Positions 1 to 11,830 of a DNA stretch of 64,000 nt are shown here, piece by piece. Source of the DNA: Cryptomeria japonica. Its lineage: Eukaryota; Streptophyta; Pinopsida; Cupressales; Cupressaceae. The notes beneath the pieces were generated by a model. That model worked only from the letters and a program-made list of their open reading frames with translations, was not told the origin of the DNA and did no database searches. How positions within the stretch are numbered: the stretch's first letter is position 1; each line of letters starts with the position of its first letter. A program made the translations under genes and the position numbers. The stretch spans positions 122,001 through 186,000 of the forward strand of contig NW_026728925.1 of NCBI RefSeq assembly GCF_030272615.1, in the 5' to 3' direction.

Positions 1-360
1 GCATTATCTCAAAGGCATCATGCAAACCCTTCACATCTATCTGTGCTACATAATGTTAATTCACTACTCACCAAATGTGATATGGTCATACTTTTTCCCT
101 AAACAAAATCAACAACAATCAAAACTAATGGAATTTTAAACAAGTTAAACACTTATAAAATTAAAAAATGAAGCCATTAATGCAATGATTTCAAGAAAAT
201 AAAGCTATTTAGTACTATTATTATAGCGAGAAGAATAAATGGATTTTATCTCTCTGTTTAGAACAGATTTGCTTCTAAGGTGAAAATTTTGCAACTAATT
301 TTCCTAAGGTATTTTGTCAAGTTCAATTAGAGGATATAAAATATTGGAGGTGCGTTTTAT

Positions 361-465
361 GTAGTGCAACTTTCTTGGTACTTGAACTTGACACAAAATA
401 AAAGGATGTTTATGTGCAGTCAAGTATGTCAAGTAGTGCAACTTTCTTGGCACTTGAATTTGGTA
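361..465 (+). repeat. 72-bp direct duplication in half A
   Basis: The motif GTAGTGCAACTTTCTTGG starts at 361 and again at 433, followed by closely related sequence (TACTTGAACTTG versus CACTTGAATTTG). Half B has a single version of this region near 4390. The same pair is present in the heads of units 2-5, so the duplication predates amplification of the 9-kb unit. Confidence 0.75.
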
Positions 466-1778
466 ATTTTTCTAAAGCCAACAAAGTATTTGTGCTTCTT
501 ATCTAACTATGAATTTTAGTTCCTTGAATTTTCTTTTAGTTTTGATAAAATCAAGAAAATGCTAACTCAATCATATAATATCTAATATTTTGAAGGATAA
601 AGTGCCATGGCTTATCTAACCAATTCGCTAGAATGTTGGAGAAGTTTAAAAAACATATATTGAATGGTGTCCTAGCCAAAAGTAGGAATAATATTGAATT
701 TGCTACAAGTAATTTTGGTCTATTGGATTATTTCATTAAAAAATTGCTTGAGACTAGCCTAATGAATAAAAATTATATGTTTGGCCTTGCCAAAAGTTAT
801 TATTTTTAATTGCTTCTTTTTTTAAAACTTTTTGGTTTTCATATGTAAGAAATATTATGTTACTTGACCTAAGAAGTTAATTATTAAAAGGAGAAACTAT
901 TGTTTACAACTGAAAGTAAGTTAAAATTTCTTTTCTCTTGAATCCCAATATCCTTGAAGTTTTTAAACTTTCTCAGCTTACCGCTAAATATTATTTAGAC
1001 AAGAATAGTGATAGGTTCAAGTAGTTCTTAAGGTATATAATCAATTCTAACATGAAATAAAAGGTGTTGGATTTTGTTTGAAGAAATAAATTAGAGCCCT
1101 TTGAAATTAAGCAATTTGATGGATATTTTAGATTATTTTTCTAGGTACTAGGAATGTACTATAAGAAGCAAATATGCATATGTCTAATGCGCCTTCTTGT
1201 AAATATCCAAAAAAATATGTAAATAGAATATTTAATTATGAGGTAGGGGTTGTAGCGGGATTCCATAAATCTATTATAAATTTTAAAATAGCTTACCCTC
1301 CTTGTACTTTCATATAGCATCCACTCTTGCACACTTTATTGCAAGCCTTCTCTTTTGAATGGACTAAGTAGTTAGGAAAGAAACTAGTTTTATACTTCAT
1401 TTGTGTTAGACATGTTTTTATTGTCTAATTAAAAACAATGCAATTGGATATACATTTGTCTTGTAGAAGTTATAGATTTTTTATTATTTCTTTACTATCC
1501 TTATCCTTAATATACTAGGATTTATATAGCATAAGAATATCTAATTAAGTAATAAATTTTCTTAGTCCCCCTATTTATCTTTTTTGGTGAAATATTGATA
1601 AAATTTAGGATACAATATGTATCATGATTGAAGAACTATAACCATAATTATGGCTATCCTATAGTTCATCATTACTCGTCTACTTTTATGCCTACCCAAG
1701 TGATATCTCTAGTAATCATATGTTACATGTATGAGGTGGATAATATTTTATTTTAAGTAGCATTAGAAAGATGGTTCC

Positions 1779-2585
1779 TATTAGAGTAAAAGGTTTTATT
1801 TACTAAATTAATTTAATCATATTGATTAATTAATTAAGTCACCTTTTCCTTTTTTCACTTAAGCTAAATTTAGGAAGCTTTTTGGGGAATTTAATAATTA
1901 TTTTATTTCATGCATTCATCCCTTAGGGTTTGCTTTAGGGTTTTGATCTCCTTTATTAAACAATTGATCTCATTGTAATTATTCATTCTGGCAAGTTAAT
2001 TCATTTGTGATTCTTCTTGCAATTGTCTCCAATTATTCTTGCACTTTCTTGTTTGTAGGATTTTCTCTTGTACGTGGCAGGTATTTGCATGCAGGCGATT
2101 ATTGGGTATTGTGGAATTCATCAATCATGAATTCTATCATGGTATCAGAAGTCCAGACCTGATGCACCTCATTCATCAAATTTGATATTTTCCTTATGAA
2201 ATTTTTTTGTTTGCATCTTGGGTCAATTTGAATCTCAAAATAAGATCTCTGAGGATTTGAAAATTCACCTTTTTTTGTGATCAAGGGGGCCGCCTATTGT
2301 TTTGGACCACCACCACCAGTGGTTAGAGACCTCCTCCCCTCCCCGACTGCCCTCCACCACCTCATGCCATCAACGGACCACCACTGCGCCACCAGTTTCA
2401 TTGTTAGAAGCCTTTTTGAGCCTATTGGGATTTTTTTGTGATATTGGGAGCAAACAGAGGCGTTCTTCGATAAACCATATATTGAAGTAGAATTTATTTT
2501 AGATTTCATTTCTGGTTTGACCTTTTCTATTTTAGAATTGATGTAAACTTTTGTTTTAATCTTTTCTATTTTGTTTTAACCGTTA
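1779..2585 (+). mobile_element. Truncated Copia-type LTR element (LTR + PBS + leader), unit 1
   Basis: The 3' end of an LTR (CTATCA, ending at 2139) is followed at once by TGGTATCAGA (2140-2149). That is the primer-binding site complementary to plant initiator-Met tRNA used by Ty1-copia elements. The start is placed where half A loses similarity to half B (TATTAGAGTAAAAGG), giving an LTR of about 361 bp whose first bases are TA instead of TG. About 440 bp of untranslated leader follows. Sequence then passes directly into the dead peptide gene, so gag, pol and the 3' LTR are gone. Small ORFs here (about 2302-2490) lie in the leader and have no gag features. Confidence 0.75.
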
Positions 2586-2591
2586 TCTCGT

Positions 2592-2770
2592 CATACTAAC
2601 TGCCAAAACGAACCTGAAGCAAAGATGCGTGATAAAGAGAGTATATTGTATTTATAAACAGAGTGCAAGCGTTTGTATAGGTCAAGAGTGATATTCGGTG
2701 AAAAAGGGTGAGATTCAAAGTAAAACAGTGGAGCGTTGAATTGCAGCATTTTAAGAGGCTCGAGCTCAAA
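2592..2770 (-). pseudogene. Dead peptide gene: promoter and start codon only, unit 1
   Basis: On the minus strand this region matches the promoter and 5' UTR of the live peptide genes. In order it has GATTCAAAGTAAAA, a TTGACC core (plus-strand GGTCAA at 2680-2685), CAAAC and TTGCACTC blocks, a TATAAATA box (2649-2656), and GGCAGTTAGTATG aligned to the live genes' GGCAATTAGTATG. The start codon is at 2594-2592. The frame reads Met-Thr-Arg and stops, and the rest of the coding region is replaced by Copia leader sequence. No partner gene survives on the other side. It could still be transcribed, since the core promoter looks intact, but it cannot make the peptide. Confidence 0.75.
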
Positions 2771-3969
2771 AGATGCTTTTATTTTTCTTGAACCAAACAA
2801 TACAGTAGAAGTTCAATGCATTTTTGGTTTCACCATTTTTCTTTTCATACAACCCTTTATAATTTATAAAAATGTTTTTCAATAAATTTTTAAATTTTAA
2901 CCAAAATTGAAATGGTCAAGCAAAGAAAAAAAATGTTGAATAGCAGCAATGAGTATGCTGATCTTGAATGCTATTCATTATTGAAAAAGTGTCTTTGATG
3001 ACAAAGTGGACGTTATGATAAGTACAATAATTGAAAGGATACAATTTTAAAGGAAAAATCTTCAGAATCCTATCATCTAAAGTATCATAAATTGATGGAA
3101 CCTCAAACTGTACATTTTAAAATCTCTCCCAATGGGATGTTTCTTTTGAAATATTTTTTTTGTGTGCAAGGGTGAGCTAGTCATAGTTCTAGTCTTTTCA
3201 TGACCCCTTTTCTCTCGAGTACATTAGTTTGGAGTTGAGATGCACTTTCTATTATTCCACTTTGGTTTTTTGTTCTTCCAATCATGGATCTTTAATTTAC
3301 ATCTTTATGTCTCTTTTACCATTTATTAATAGGTAACATTACTTTTTATCTATATACCATCATTTCATCCTTTCTAGTTGTCCTTTCGTTTATTGATGTT
3401 TTGTTATTAGCCTTAATAGCTTAATAATCTTTGATGAGTGACCACTTTAATGAATTGTCAAAATTTATTTGTATCCCTTTGTTGTTATTGCATCTATATT
3501 CTTTTTTGTTTTCTATGAAGGAAGGTATAGTGAGAACCATTATGGTCCTTGTATCAAGTGTGCATGCTATAATATGATAGATGATAACTTTCATTTTCTT
3601 TATATGTCAATCTAACATCAACAAGAGCATTGGTTATCATAGAATCTACCCACCTATGTGGTACAGTTGAAAGAACTAACATTTGGCTTGTTGCCAATAG
3701 AAATTTTCTATTTGTCTACATGTGTTCAATCCCTTTGTGAGATGTAAGAGGATCATTTGATAATAATATGTCATGTTTCTCTAAAGACTTAAAAGGGAGT
3801 TTTTGTTTGAGATATCTCATTCTTTGTTGCTTGTGGCCTATGAATTTTTTATGTTGAGGTGTCCCCCTCCTCTTGTATTATGAGATTTTCCTTGTACCGA
3901 CAAGTATATATTGATGTGTGATAAGATTCAACATATTTCCCACATCACTTCAACATATACTTGTTGCAG
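2771..3969. other. Gene-free stretch between dead gene and half B
   Basis: AT-rich sequence with no convincing gene. On the minus strand some frames stay open for 60-90 codons. In unit 3 (32846-33112) a single C-to-A change removes a stop and opens an 88-codon frame that is interrupted at the same place in the other units. The composition of that frame (HRWVDSMI, TSHKGIEHM) hints at a decayed coding exon or transposon remnant that I cannot name. Equivalent stretches are about 23021-24219, 32063-33261, 51793-52991 and 60834-62032. Confidence 0.5.
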
Positions 3970-4637
3970 GTAGCATGTGCCAACTTCTTGTGATATGAGT
4001 GCTCCATACATACAACCAACCTCTCCTCCCCAATTGTCAATATTCTTAGTGACAAATAGCTGAAATGTGGCATTCTCTTCAATACATCACATAGGCTCTT
4101 CAAATCTATATGTGCTAGATAATTTTAATTCACCACTTAGCAATATGTGATACGGTAATAATTATTTTCTCAAAGAAAATAAACAACAATCATGTAATGA
4201 AATTTTTAACAGGTTAAACACTTCGAAAAATTAAAAATTAAACCATTAATGCAATACATTAGAACATGGGAATATGTTTGCCATTATTAGAGTGGGAAGA
4301 ATAAATGGGTTGGTATAGCTCTCCATTGACTAATTTTCCTAAGGTACTGTGTCAACTTCAAAATAATGTTTGTATAGTTTTTCAATTCTATTTTATTTAG
4401 TGCAGCATTTCTAGTCTTTAAATTTGATGCAAAATGAAAGGGTTTCCATGTGCATTCAAGTATGTCCTTAACTTCTCCTTTCAATATTAAAAAAAAAATA
4501 TTTTATCTATTTGAGAAAATTTCTTAAGAGGAAGATAAAAAAAAAATTGTGCTCGTTATCAAACTATGATTTTTTGTTCCTTGGGAGATAGATAAAATTT
4601 GAGTGATTTGATGAGTTCCATAGAATGATAAACAAAT

Positions 4638-4952
4638 TTGAAAAAGATAAAATTAATGGATGGTGTCCTAGCGATTCATTTCAAGAACATTCTTGAATTT
4701 AGGAAGAATATCAAATTTCCTATATGTAGATGGTATCTATTTGATTATTTATTTAACAAGTTTTTTGTGCCTAGCATAATGGATAATCATTATAGGTTTC
4801 ACCTTGTCAATGTAATTATCCTTAATTTATTCCTTTGTGAATATTTGTTGGGTCTCATATGTAAGAAATACTATCATAAGACCCATGAAGTTAAATATTT
4901 AAAGAGGGTAGAGTTACTTACAAATACAAATAAATTAACAAGTTTTATTTGA
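4638..4952 (+). other. Uncertain 104-codon open frame in half B
   Basis: An AT-rich open frame, unbroken in all five units (also 24888-25202, 33930-34244, 53660-53974, 62701-63015). It is rich in Phe, Ile, Asn and Lys, with no signal peptide or recognisable motif. The paralogous position in half A is not an equivalent frame. Between units it shows a Leu/His change and a Thr-to-Arg change near the C-terminus (units 4 and 5). Young copies would stay open even without selection, so I treat this as probably non-coding or a remnant of an older coding sequence. Confidence 0.15.
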
Positions 4953-4976
4953 CCTAACTCCATGTTTCACTAAAAC

Positions 4977-7900
4977 TGTAGTACCCCTGCCCTAATCTAT
5001 TTCTAACCTTGGTTTAATCTTGATTAGTTTATCGTAATATTATGTTATAGTCAGATGTTTGATTTAACGCATAGCTATTGACGTGGTTTTCACACTAGTT
5101 GTATGCAAGTTGTTCAGTGTTCCTATTTCTTGGTATTAATATGGGGCTAACGCTTTCATTAAATTTTATATATGTATGCATGTATGACTCTTGGTTGCAG
5201 GAGATTTCAGGTACAATGCCGCATGAGTGCGAGGTTCGTCTTCACCTGGAATTGTAGGTTTGAGTGTACCTTTTAATCCTTAGAGTCGGATTAGGTGGTC
5301 GTAAGACCCTAGTTGACCTTAGTCGTGCTCCAGTGACCATCGCCAGTCGTCGTCGGTATCCCTTTTTGTTTGGGTTTGTGAGTCGTCTGTTTGGTTGACC
5401 CTCTCATTTTGCGTGCTTGGCGTGAATGGTTAAATTGGTTAATTAGTCCTTAGTAATTATCTTGATTAAATACATATTTGTGCATTAGAGATTTATGGAC
5501 TAAATTATTCTGGTTTCCGTTATGCGATTTTCGTTGATATTGGATTGCTCATTTTTAATTGGGAGTAAGTTCGATTAATTAACTGATTTGGAATATTTAA
5601 TGCATTTTATATATGCTGTTGAAAAAGAAAGTTTTATATTTTATTGCGATAGACGTAATTGTATTCTGTTGGCATTTAGAATTTGAAAGATTAAATTTCA
5701 GTTAAATGAGAAATCGATTTTGGATTTGGAAAGCAAGTTAATTTGTTGTTTTAATTAGAAAAGTATTAAATTGGAGAATTATTTTTAAATAAAAATTTTA
5801 ATTCCCAAAAAATAGAAATTTTGGGTCAACTCTTCCATATAACCCAAATTTGGGGAAAAATGGAAGGATGGACAAAATTGGAGAAGATTTTGGTTGGGAA
5901 ACAAATTTTGGAGGTTTTGGGAAGGAATGATGCTGGATCTAGAGGTGGGCTCTCCTTCAGCCATTCCAGGATTGCGTATTATGGTAGGATTCTGAACTGC
6001 CTTTCTTGTTGCCAAATCCAATCTTTGATTGCTTTCAGTTTTAAATTGGATTAGTGAGTTTAAATCCATGTTTTAGCTGTGTTCTTTAAGAAAATGCATG
6101 GCTGTATCATTATGTTTAAATGGATTATCTTGCCATGTCTGGTTTTCTCTTTGTTTAATAAAAATAAATTTATTTGAGGTTTTATTCCTCATGGTTGTTT
6201 GGGCGTTTGAAACCCTTCCTATTTAGGGAAGGATGAACTCACCAAAGAAATTTGTTACCGAAACAACCCTGTTAAATCGAATTTATGTTAAATCGAAATT
6301 TGTTTCATCAATTTCGAAGTGGGCGTTTTGGGTTGTGTTCGAACCTGTGATTTATTTGTTTTGTTGACCGAACTGGGCGGAGGTTTTGTGTTAAACCCAT
6401 GGGTTGGGGTTGGAGGCGGGGAGCGGAGCTCCCCCGCTCCTCCTCCCCTCTCCCCCGCTCGCCCCTTACCCTTCCCCCGTTTCCGTGCTCCTCCCTCGCT
6501 ACTGTTTGGGCCGCGGCTCACGGTGGTGGCCGCAGGGCGCCGCGGCACCTGCGGGCACCACCGTGAGCGCCGCCCACGGTGGTTCCCCGGCGCTGCGGCT
6601 AGGGCACAGCCCGCCCTCGCCTAGGGTTTTTATAATGCGCTTTGTTTTGTTTAAAACATAGTTTATAAAACGTTTTTTTTAATGTGTTTTTTTTTATCAT
6701 TCAAAAAATGCATATGTTATGTAATGTCAATTTTGATGTATGTTATTTTTTTATGTTGAGTTTTGTTAGTTCTTAATTTTGGTTAAGGAGGCATTAATCG
6801 TCACAAATGTTAGTTTGATAATGATTAATTTTATAATAGAGCTTATAGGTTAATTGTTATTTAGCTTCATTTCGCGACTTATGCCCTCTTTCCAATTAAG
6901 TTCTACGACTGTAATATTGCAATTTAATATTGTCCATTATTCTCTGATTGATCTTGGATTAATAAATCTAGATCTTACCGTCTAGCTGATTAGAGCATTT
7001 GGCCATTTGAGGTATTACTGTTTAAAAGCAAAATAGAGAATAATATGTTATTGGGAAATCGTTATAATACGATGGAATTACTATTGATGATGTTAAATGC
7101 TATCGTAGAACATATCATTTGAGTAATTGTAAAGTAGTGACATATTTATCATTGGGCATTAGAAATTTAACGATATGCTTTGGAAATGATTATCTCCATT
7201 TAGATTTTCTTTCTATATTTTTATATTCCGTGATCCGTATTATGCTTCTAGGATTGAAAATTATGAATCTGTAGAGATTGATTTCGAACCAGTATGTTAA
7301 TGATGTCTTGTTGGAGATTAAATATCTTATTTTAGTTGATTAATGGCTGTCTGAATTTTATTAATATAAATTGGTTAAAAACTCATTATGGCTTAATTTG
7401 CCTGTTCGATGCTTTGAACCTTAGGAGTTAGAAAACCAAGAACAATCTATTCCTAGATGAGATAGATAATTGTAAGCTGATTTAGATCTTGTAGAAAACT
7501 TGATCGATTTTAATGTTTAAATCAATTTGAGGAAATATTGTCTTTTCTTATTATTGCCTTGCGAGTTTAATTTCTGTATTCGCCTTTAATTATGAAATGG
7601 CATGTTTTGCTTTGTTTAGTAGGACCCTGTCGTATGGATTGACTTGGGGTACCTGTTTCAGTCCTCGATTCCGAGTTGACTGTTGTATTGTGATGTTGTC
7701 ATAGTTGGTCATATCCTCTTTGTGTGAGTCGAATGATGATTCATGATTGACCTTAGTTTGTCAGGTCTCTAGTTAGAGTACCGTCAGTGAGTGTTCATCT
7801 TTGAGTCGTGTTTGACCAGATGATTGTTTCTTCCTTCTTGAACTCCGTTCATCAGACCATGCCTATTCCTTGGTTTTTGAGTTCGTCTGAGTTTGTTCTA

Positions 7901-8551
7901 GTGTCGTATGGGAAAGTGGCTTTCGATTGGGGGCCGCGCCCAAAGTGGCTGCTGGGTAACCCGTCGAAAGTGAGTCTAATAAGTGATAACCTATGTAGAT
8001 TAGAAAATAATCTCTAAATAAGATAATGTACCTCACACATGGGACGAGTGCTATCATAGATTCGACATGCTGTGAGAAGGCCTGAAATGGCAAACCATCT
8101 TCCTTGTCTTCGCGAGAGGATGTGGGTCCACATGAGGCTTGGATGGGCCAGAAGCTCGGATTAGGTTGCCAGGGTAACCCAGTGTATGGGGCCGGGACCT
8201 ATGAAGTCTTGCCATGGTATCCATACCAGGTTGTGTGATGACACTTGTCCCTACGTTCGCTAGTGTGTTGTCATTTTGTCCTGTTAGGAGTACCTTTGTG
8301 AGTCATCCTTTGTCTCTACCCTTGTGAGTGTTGGTTTCATGTTAGACCTTGGGTGGTGATGGCTCAGTTTTATGGATGCTCTCATGGACCTCTTGTTTTA
8401 GCTTTGATTATGTTCAGCTGGATCCTGTTCTTTTCAAGGATCGTTTATGTATTAATTGACCAATGCGGTCGTCTGGATATTGTTTATGTATCGCCTTGAT
8501 GGCTGGATTGTAATGGTGTAACCTCTTGTATTCTTAACTTTATTATTATCA
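4977..8551 (+). repeat. 5' LTR of element copy 1, 3'-truncated
   Basis: Aligns with positions 11831-15422 of the 3' LTR and then stops. The last 758 bp of the LTR (matching 15423-16180) and the expected primer-binding site are missing. It differs from the 3' LTR at sites that element copy 2 also shows: GGGGAAAAATGG versus GGGGAATGG, CTTGGTTGCAGG versus CTTGTTGCAGG, AGTGACCATCG versus AGTGAGCATCG, and lack of an 18-bp duplication in the GC-rich block. Confidence 0.85.
6399..6626 (+). other. GC-rich, CpG-rich block in 5' LTR, copy 1
   Basis: About 230 bp of strongly GC-rich sequence (CCCGCTCCTCC, GGGCCGCGGCTCACGG, GCGCCGCGGCACC) inside an otherwise AT-rich LTR. Open frames on both strands encode Pro/Ala/Arg/Gly-rich low-complexity peptides and are almost certainly a by-product of composition. 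The block could be an LTR leader or regulatory segment, or a captured host CpG-rich piece. Confidence 0.7.
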
Positions 8552-8594
8552 AACTAACATTTGTGACGATTAATGCCTCCTTAACCGAAATTAA
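8545..8594 (-). repeat. 50-bp inverted copy of an LTR segment, element copy 1
   Basis: Reverse complement of 6773-6822, with one mismatch against this LTR and none against the 5' LTR of element copy 2 (36065-36114). It begins exactly where the 5' LTR breaks off. The junction lies within ATTATCA, which is present both in the direct LTR (before GAGGGG in the intact 3' LTR) and at the end of the inverted segment. Confidence 0.85.
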
Positions 8595-9440
8595 AAGATC
8601 ACGCTACGTTATACATTTTCTCACTATAAGCCTATCATTTCAATTACACGGTTTTCATTTCACTACCGTTTAGAAGGATGACAATCAGCCGAACAAAAAC
8701 ATTTCCAATAATTACGGTTGCACAGGAGGTTCTAGTTTTCCAAACCAAACAGAGATCAAGAGAAGCAATCTTTTTGATAATGCAAGACCTCTTAAGAACA
8801 CTCACATAAATAATACAATATAGACACATGTCATAATCTGCAACCTATTAGAGAAGATCACATTACGATCAAAGATAAGCAAAGAGCTATTACCCAAATA
8901 AAACATATTAATGCACGCACATCAAACAAGCCTTTCATTCGCACTTTCTAAACACATTAAGGTAATTACATATACCCAAAAGCGAGTTCAATGGAGCATT
9001 TGCTAAAATAAATCTTCAATCAAATTGGTTTAATGAAACACATAAGACAATCTTTCAGAGGACACATAAAACAATCTTTCAGGGAACACGTTAATACTCT
9101 CTCGAAGCTACAATAACATGCTCCTTTTAACACTTCTTCCACCAATCAAGCAGTTTCACATAATTCCACTATTCGCATAGCAAAGCACCTTACTAAGGTA
9201 GAATTTAATCATGCTACTCCTACAAAACACACATGGAGAATTCTTTAAATGCACACATACAGTTTTCTCCCATTCACCCAAATAAATTTTAAACCCATAG
9301 CCCTTTTAATAATCTAAAAACATAAGCGACATAAGGCTCACACAAGGGTTCAAGAAGTCACAACCTTTTCTCTTGCAACAAGAAACTCAAATCAAAGATA
9401 ATCACACATCTCCTAATCATAAGATTTTTAAAGATGGTAT
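8595..9440. other. Unassigned internal sequence after the inverted segment, copy 1
   Basis: About 850 bp unrelated, by eye, to either LTR. It is C/A-rich on the plus strand where the rest of the element is T/G-rich, so it may continue in inverted orientation and derive from an LTR variant or a nested fragment. No gene is supported. A 61-codon minus-strand frame at 8644-8829 has no recognisable features. Confidence 0.5.
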
Positions 9441-11820
9441 TAAAGAATGCAGTGATTTAAATAGAATGGTTATGAAACATGTGAAAGTGTATGTTTGCTT
9501 TTGGCTTCATGAGTGATAGATGAAAGTCTTAAGCATTAGAAATGAACTTGAATAGTTAGTAATGTGAGTTCGGATGCTTAGTGAAATTTGATAGAGATAT
9601 AGGAATGATGTTATTTCCTTATAAGATTATGAATTGTTTATGATTTCAGTACTTAAATCTAGAGTAAACTTGATTCAGTTATTTATGTAGAAAGCATAAT
9701 TGGAATCTTCCTTATATAGATGTTAGCATACTGAAAAGTACTCCCCATAAATGTGACTAAACCAGTGCTGGTGTTTTCGTGTGTGTTGTGAGAAACCAAT
9801 GCTTATTATATGTGCCCATGGATTGGTGAAGTAATCAACCATGGAGGATATGTTGCTTATGAGTATGGGAAACCGTACTGTTTATGTGATGTTGCTTATT
9901 TGTTTCCCTGCTGAGTACCAAACCTCGGGTTGTGGGTAACTCAGTATGTTAAGGGGAAGTATTCGAAGCGACCGTTCCTTGAATAGTATGGATTGGCGTA
10001 CGAGTAATATCGACGCGAAGCGACCTTAGCTTCTCTACTTTGAGGAATGATATAGTTGTACTACTAAACTGTATCAAAGGTGTACTCAATACTTTCCCTT
10101 GTGATGAACCGAGTTACCAGGTTCATGTGTGCCAGCCTTATTCCTATCCTTTTTTTTGAGCATATTGATGGAATTCTTTTGGAGCATCTGTTGCCTTGTC
10201 TTCATGAGAGGCGTGTTATTGTTCTTACATAAGTTGCCAACTGACCAGTGTTGGTAGACTTGTGGGTAGACCTTAGCCATGTATACCTCTGGCTTACGGT
10301 GAGTATCCTGAGAGGAACATCGCTATGCGGAGTGTGACCAGTGCGTGCCTTATCCGCGGGGTACACTGCCATGCGGGATACGTCCATTGCGTGCTTTGTC
10401 CGCTTGGAGTATTGCCATGCCATGCTGAGACACGGTGCGGGATGTAGTAGACATTTCCATGCGGCTTACCGCTAGGTATTGGGTAGAGCCATGCCACGTG
10501 ACGACGTGATGCGGGGTGATGTCGAGGTGCACACTGCCATGCCATGTGGATGTGTGACTTGGCCACACCACATGATGAGCTACTAGTATAGCTAGACGAT
10601 TGTTCCTTCCTTCCTCGTTGGTGGCTAGCTATTAGTCATGCAGTGATGTTATGTGCAGTTGTGCTATTCTTTATATTTCTTTGGGGATCAGCAGTTTATT
10701 TTACTTTGATGTTGAAGGTTTGGCCACGATCTTGTGATCTTTTGCACTTTGATTTGGTGTTGAAATTCTGGATTATTTTCTTGTTTTATTGTTGGAATTG
10801 AGGAATTATTATCTTTAATCTTGTGTACTTTGGTGGCTAAACCGGTTTATCCTTGTTGTTTTCGTATGTTGGTCTTGTGTTGCAATGTGAATTCCTCTCC
10901 AAGAACGTAGGAGACGGGCTTGGATGAGTGTATACGAGGAAGTAGACGCAAGGAACCTTGAGGATGGAGGTATGTGAGGCTGTGTTGCAGCTAGCATCCA
11001 CTACCTACCTATGTGTGGTGACTATCTCTTGGAGGCTAAACACCTTACACAACAAGGGATATTCACGAGGGACTTGTATGGAAGGTAGCACCGCTATGGT
11101 GTACCCTAGCACCATCAAGCCCTCGAGTGAGATGTTGGATTTTTATGATCTTATTATGGTTCTGGGATCAGGCATAGAGATGCTGATCGTGCATGTTATC
11201 TTTGACCGAGCATTAGACATGCTCACATGTGGCCTTTTCTGTTATGCATTCCAGTTATGTGGATGGTTATTATTTGTATCATGGAGTAAATTGTGTTAGC
11301 TTGTCACTATGTTATGGGACATAGTCTTTGGAAAGGTTTTCTTATACCTGGCAAGTGTAAACAATTGAGTTATTTATGTTGCTCTTATTTCATGAAAGTT
11401 AATTTGGTTGTAGAAATTGATATTTTGAGCTAGTTCTATTCAATAAAATTTTATGAAAAAGATGGATTGGTAAAGGAAATTGATCATGATGGCATGTTTC
11501 TTGTCATTTTTGGGTCGATGATTATGGTAATTGTTGTTTACCTCTTTGTAATGCTTTAATTTGGTGTAATGAAAGGAAGAAAATTCTTGTTTCTCTGCTA
11601 TGATTGTGGATAATTCCTAGAATATTGTAAGGAATGTATGGATTTAGATGTATCTTGCCAATGGATAATGGCGTTTGTAAGGATTTTGCGATTATATTTC
11701 ATTTATTTATGGAAAGATTTCTATCTGCAATTTGACCTTTGTTGAATGAGTTTCAGGGCTGATGCGTACGACATGTTCTCCATCTAGCCTTACGACTTCC
11801 AGGAGTAAGTCGGAACCTAG
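9441..11820 (+). other. Non-coding internal domain of element copy 1
   Basis: No retroelement protein is encoded here. Around 10300-10570 a run of degenerate repeats of TGCCATGC / CATGCGG makes artefactual minus-strand frames rich in HGMAW-like motifs. A 113-codon frame at 10958-11299 is cut short in element copy 2 by the 518-bp deletion and has no known motif. Confidence 0.6.
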
Positions 11821-11830
11821 GGGGGGAGAA
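11821..11830 (+). other. Polypurine tract, element copy 1
   Basis: GGGGGGAGAA lies immediately before the TGTAGTACCCC start of the 3' LTR, the expected plus-strand priming site. It fixes the element's orientation as plus. Confidence 0.85.

Noticed and set aside
2302-2490. 62-codon His/Pro/Ser-rich frame and its antisense counterpart
   Set aside because: Both lie in the untranslated leader of the truncated Copia element, and the composition (CCACCACCACC) explains the open frame.
8644-8829. 61-codon minus-strand frame in the element's unassigned internal piece
   Set aside because: No recognisable domain. Its conservation between the two element copies is explained by recent duplication of the whole unit.
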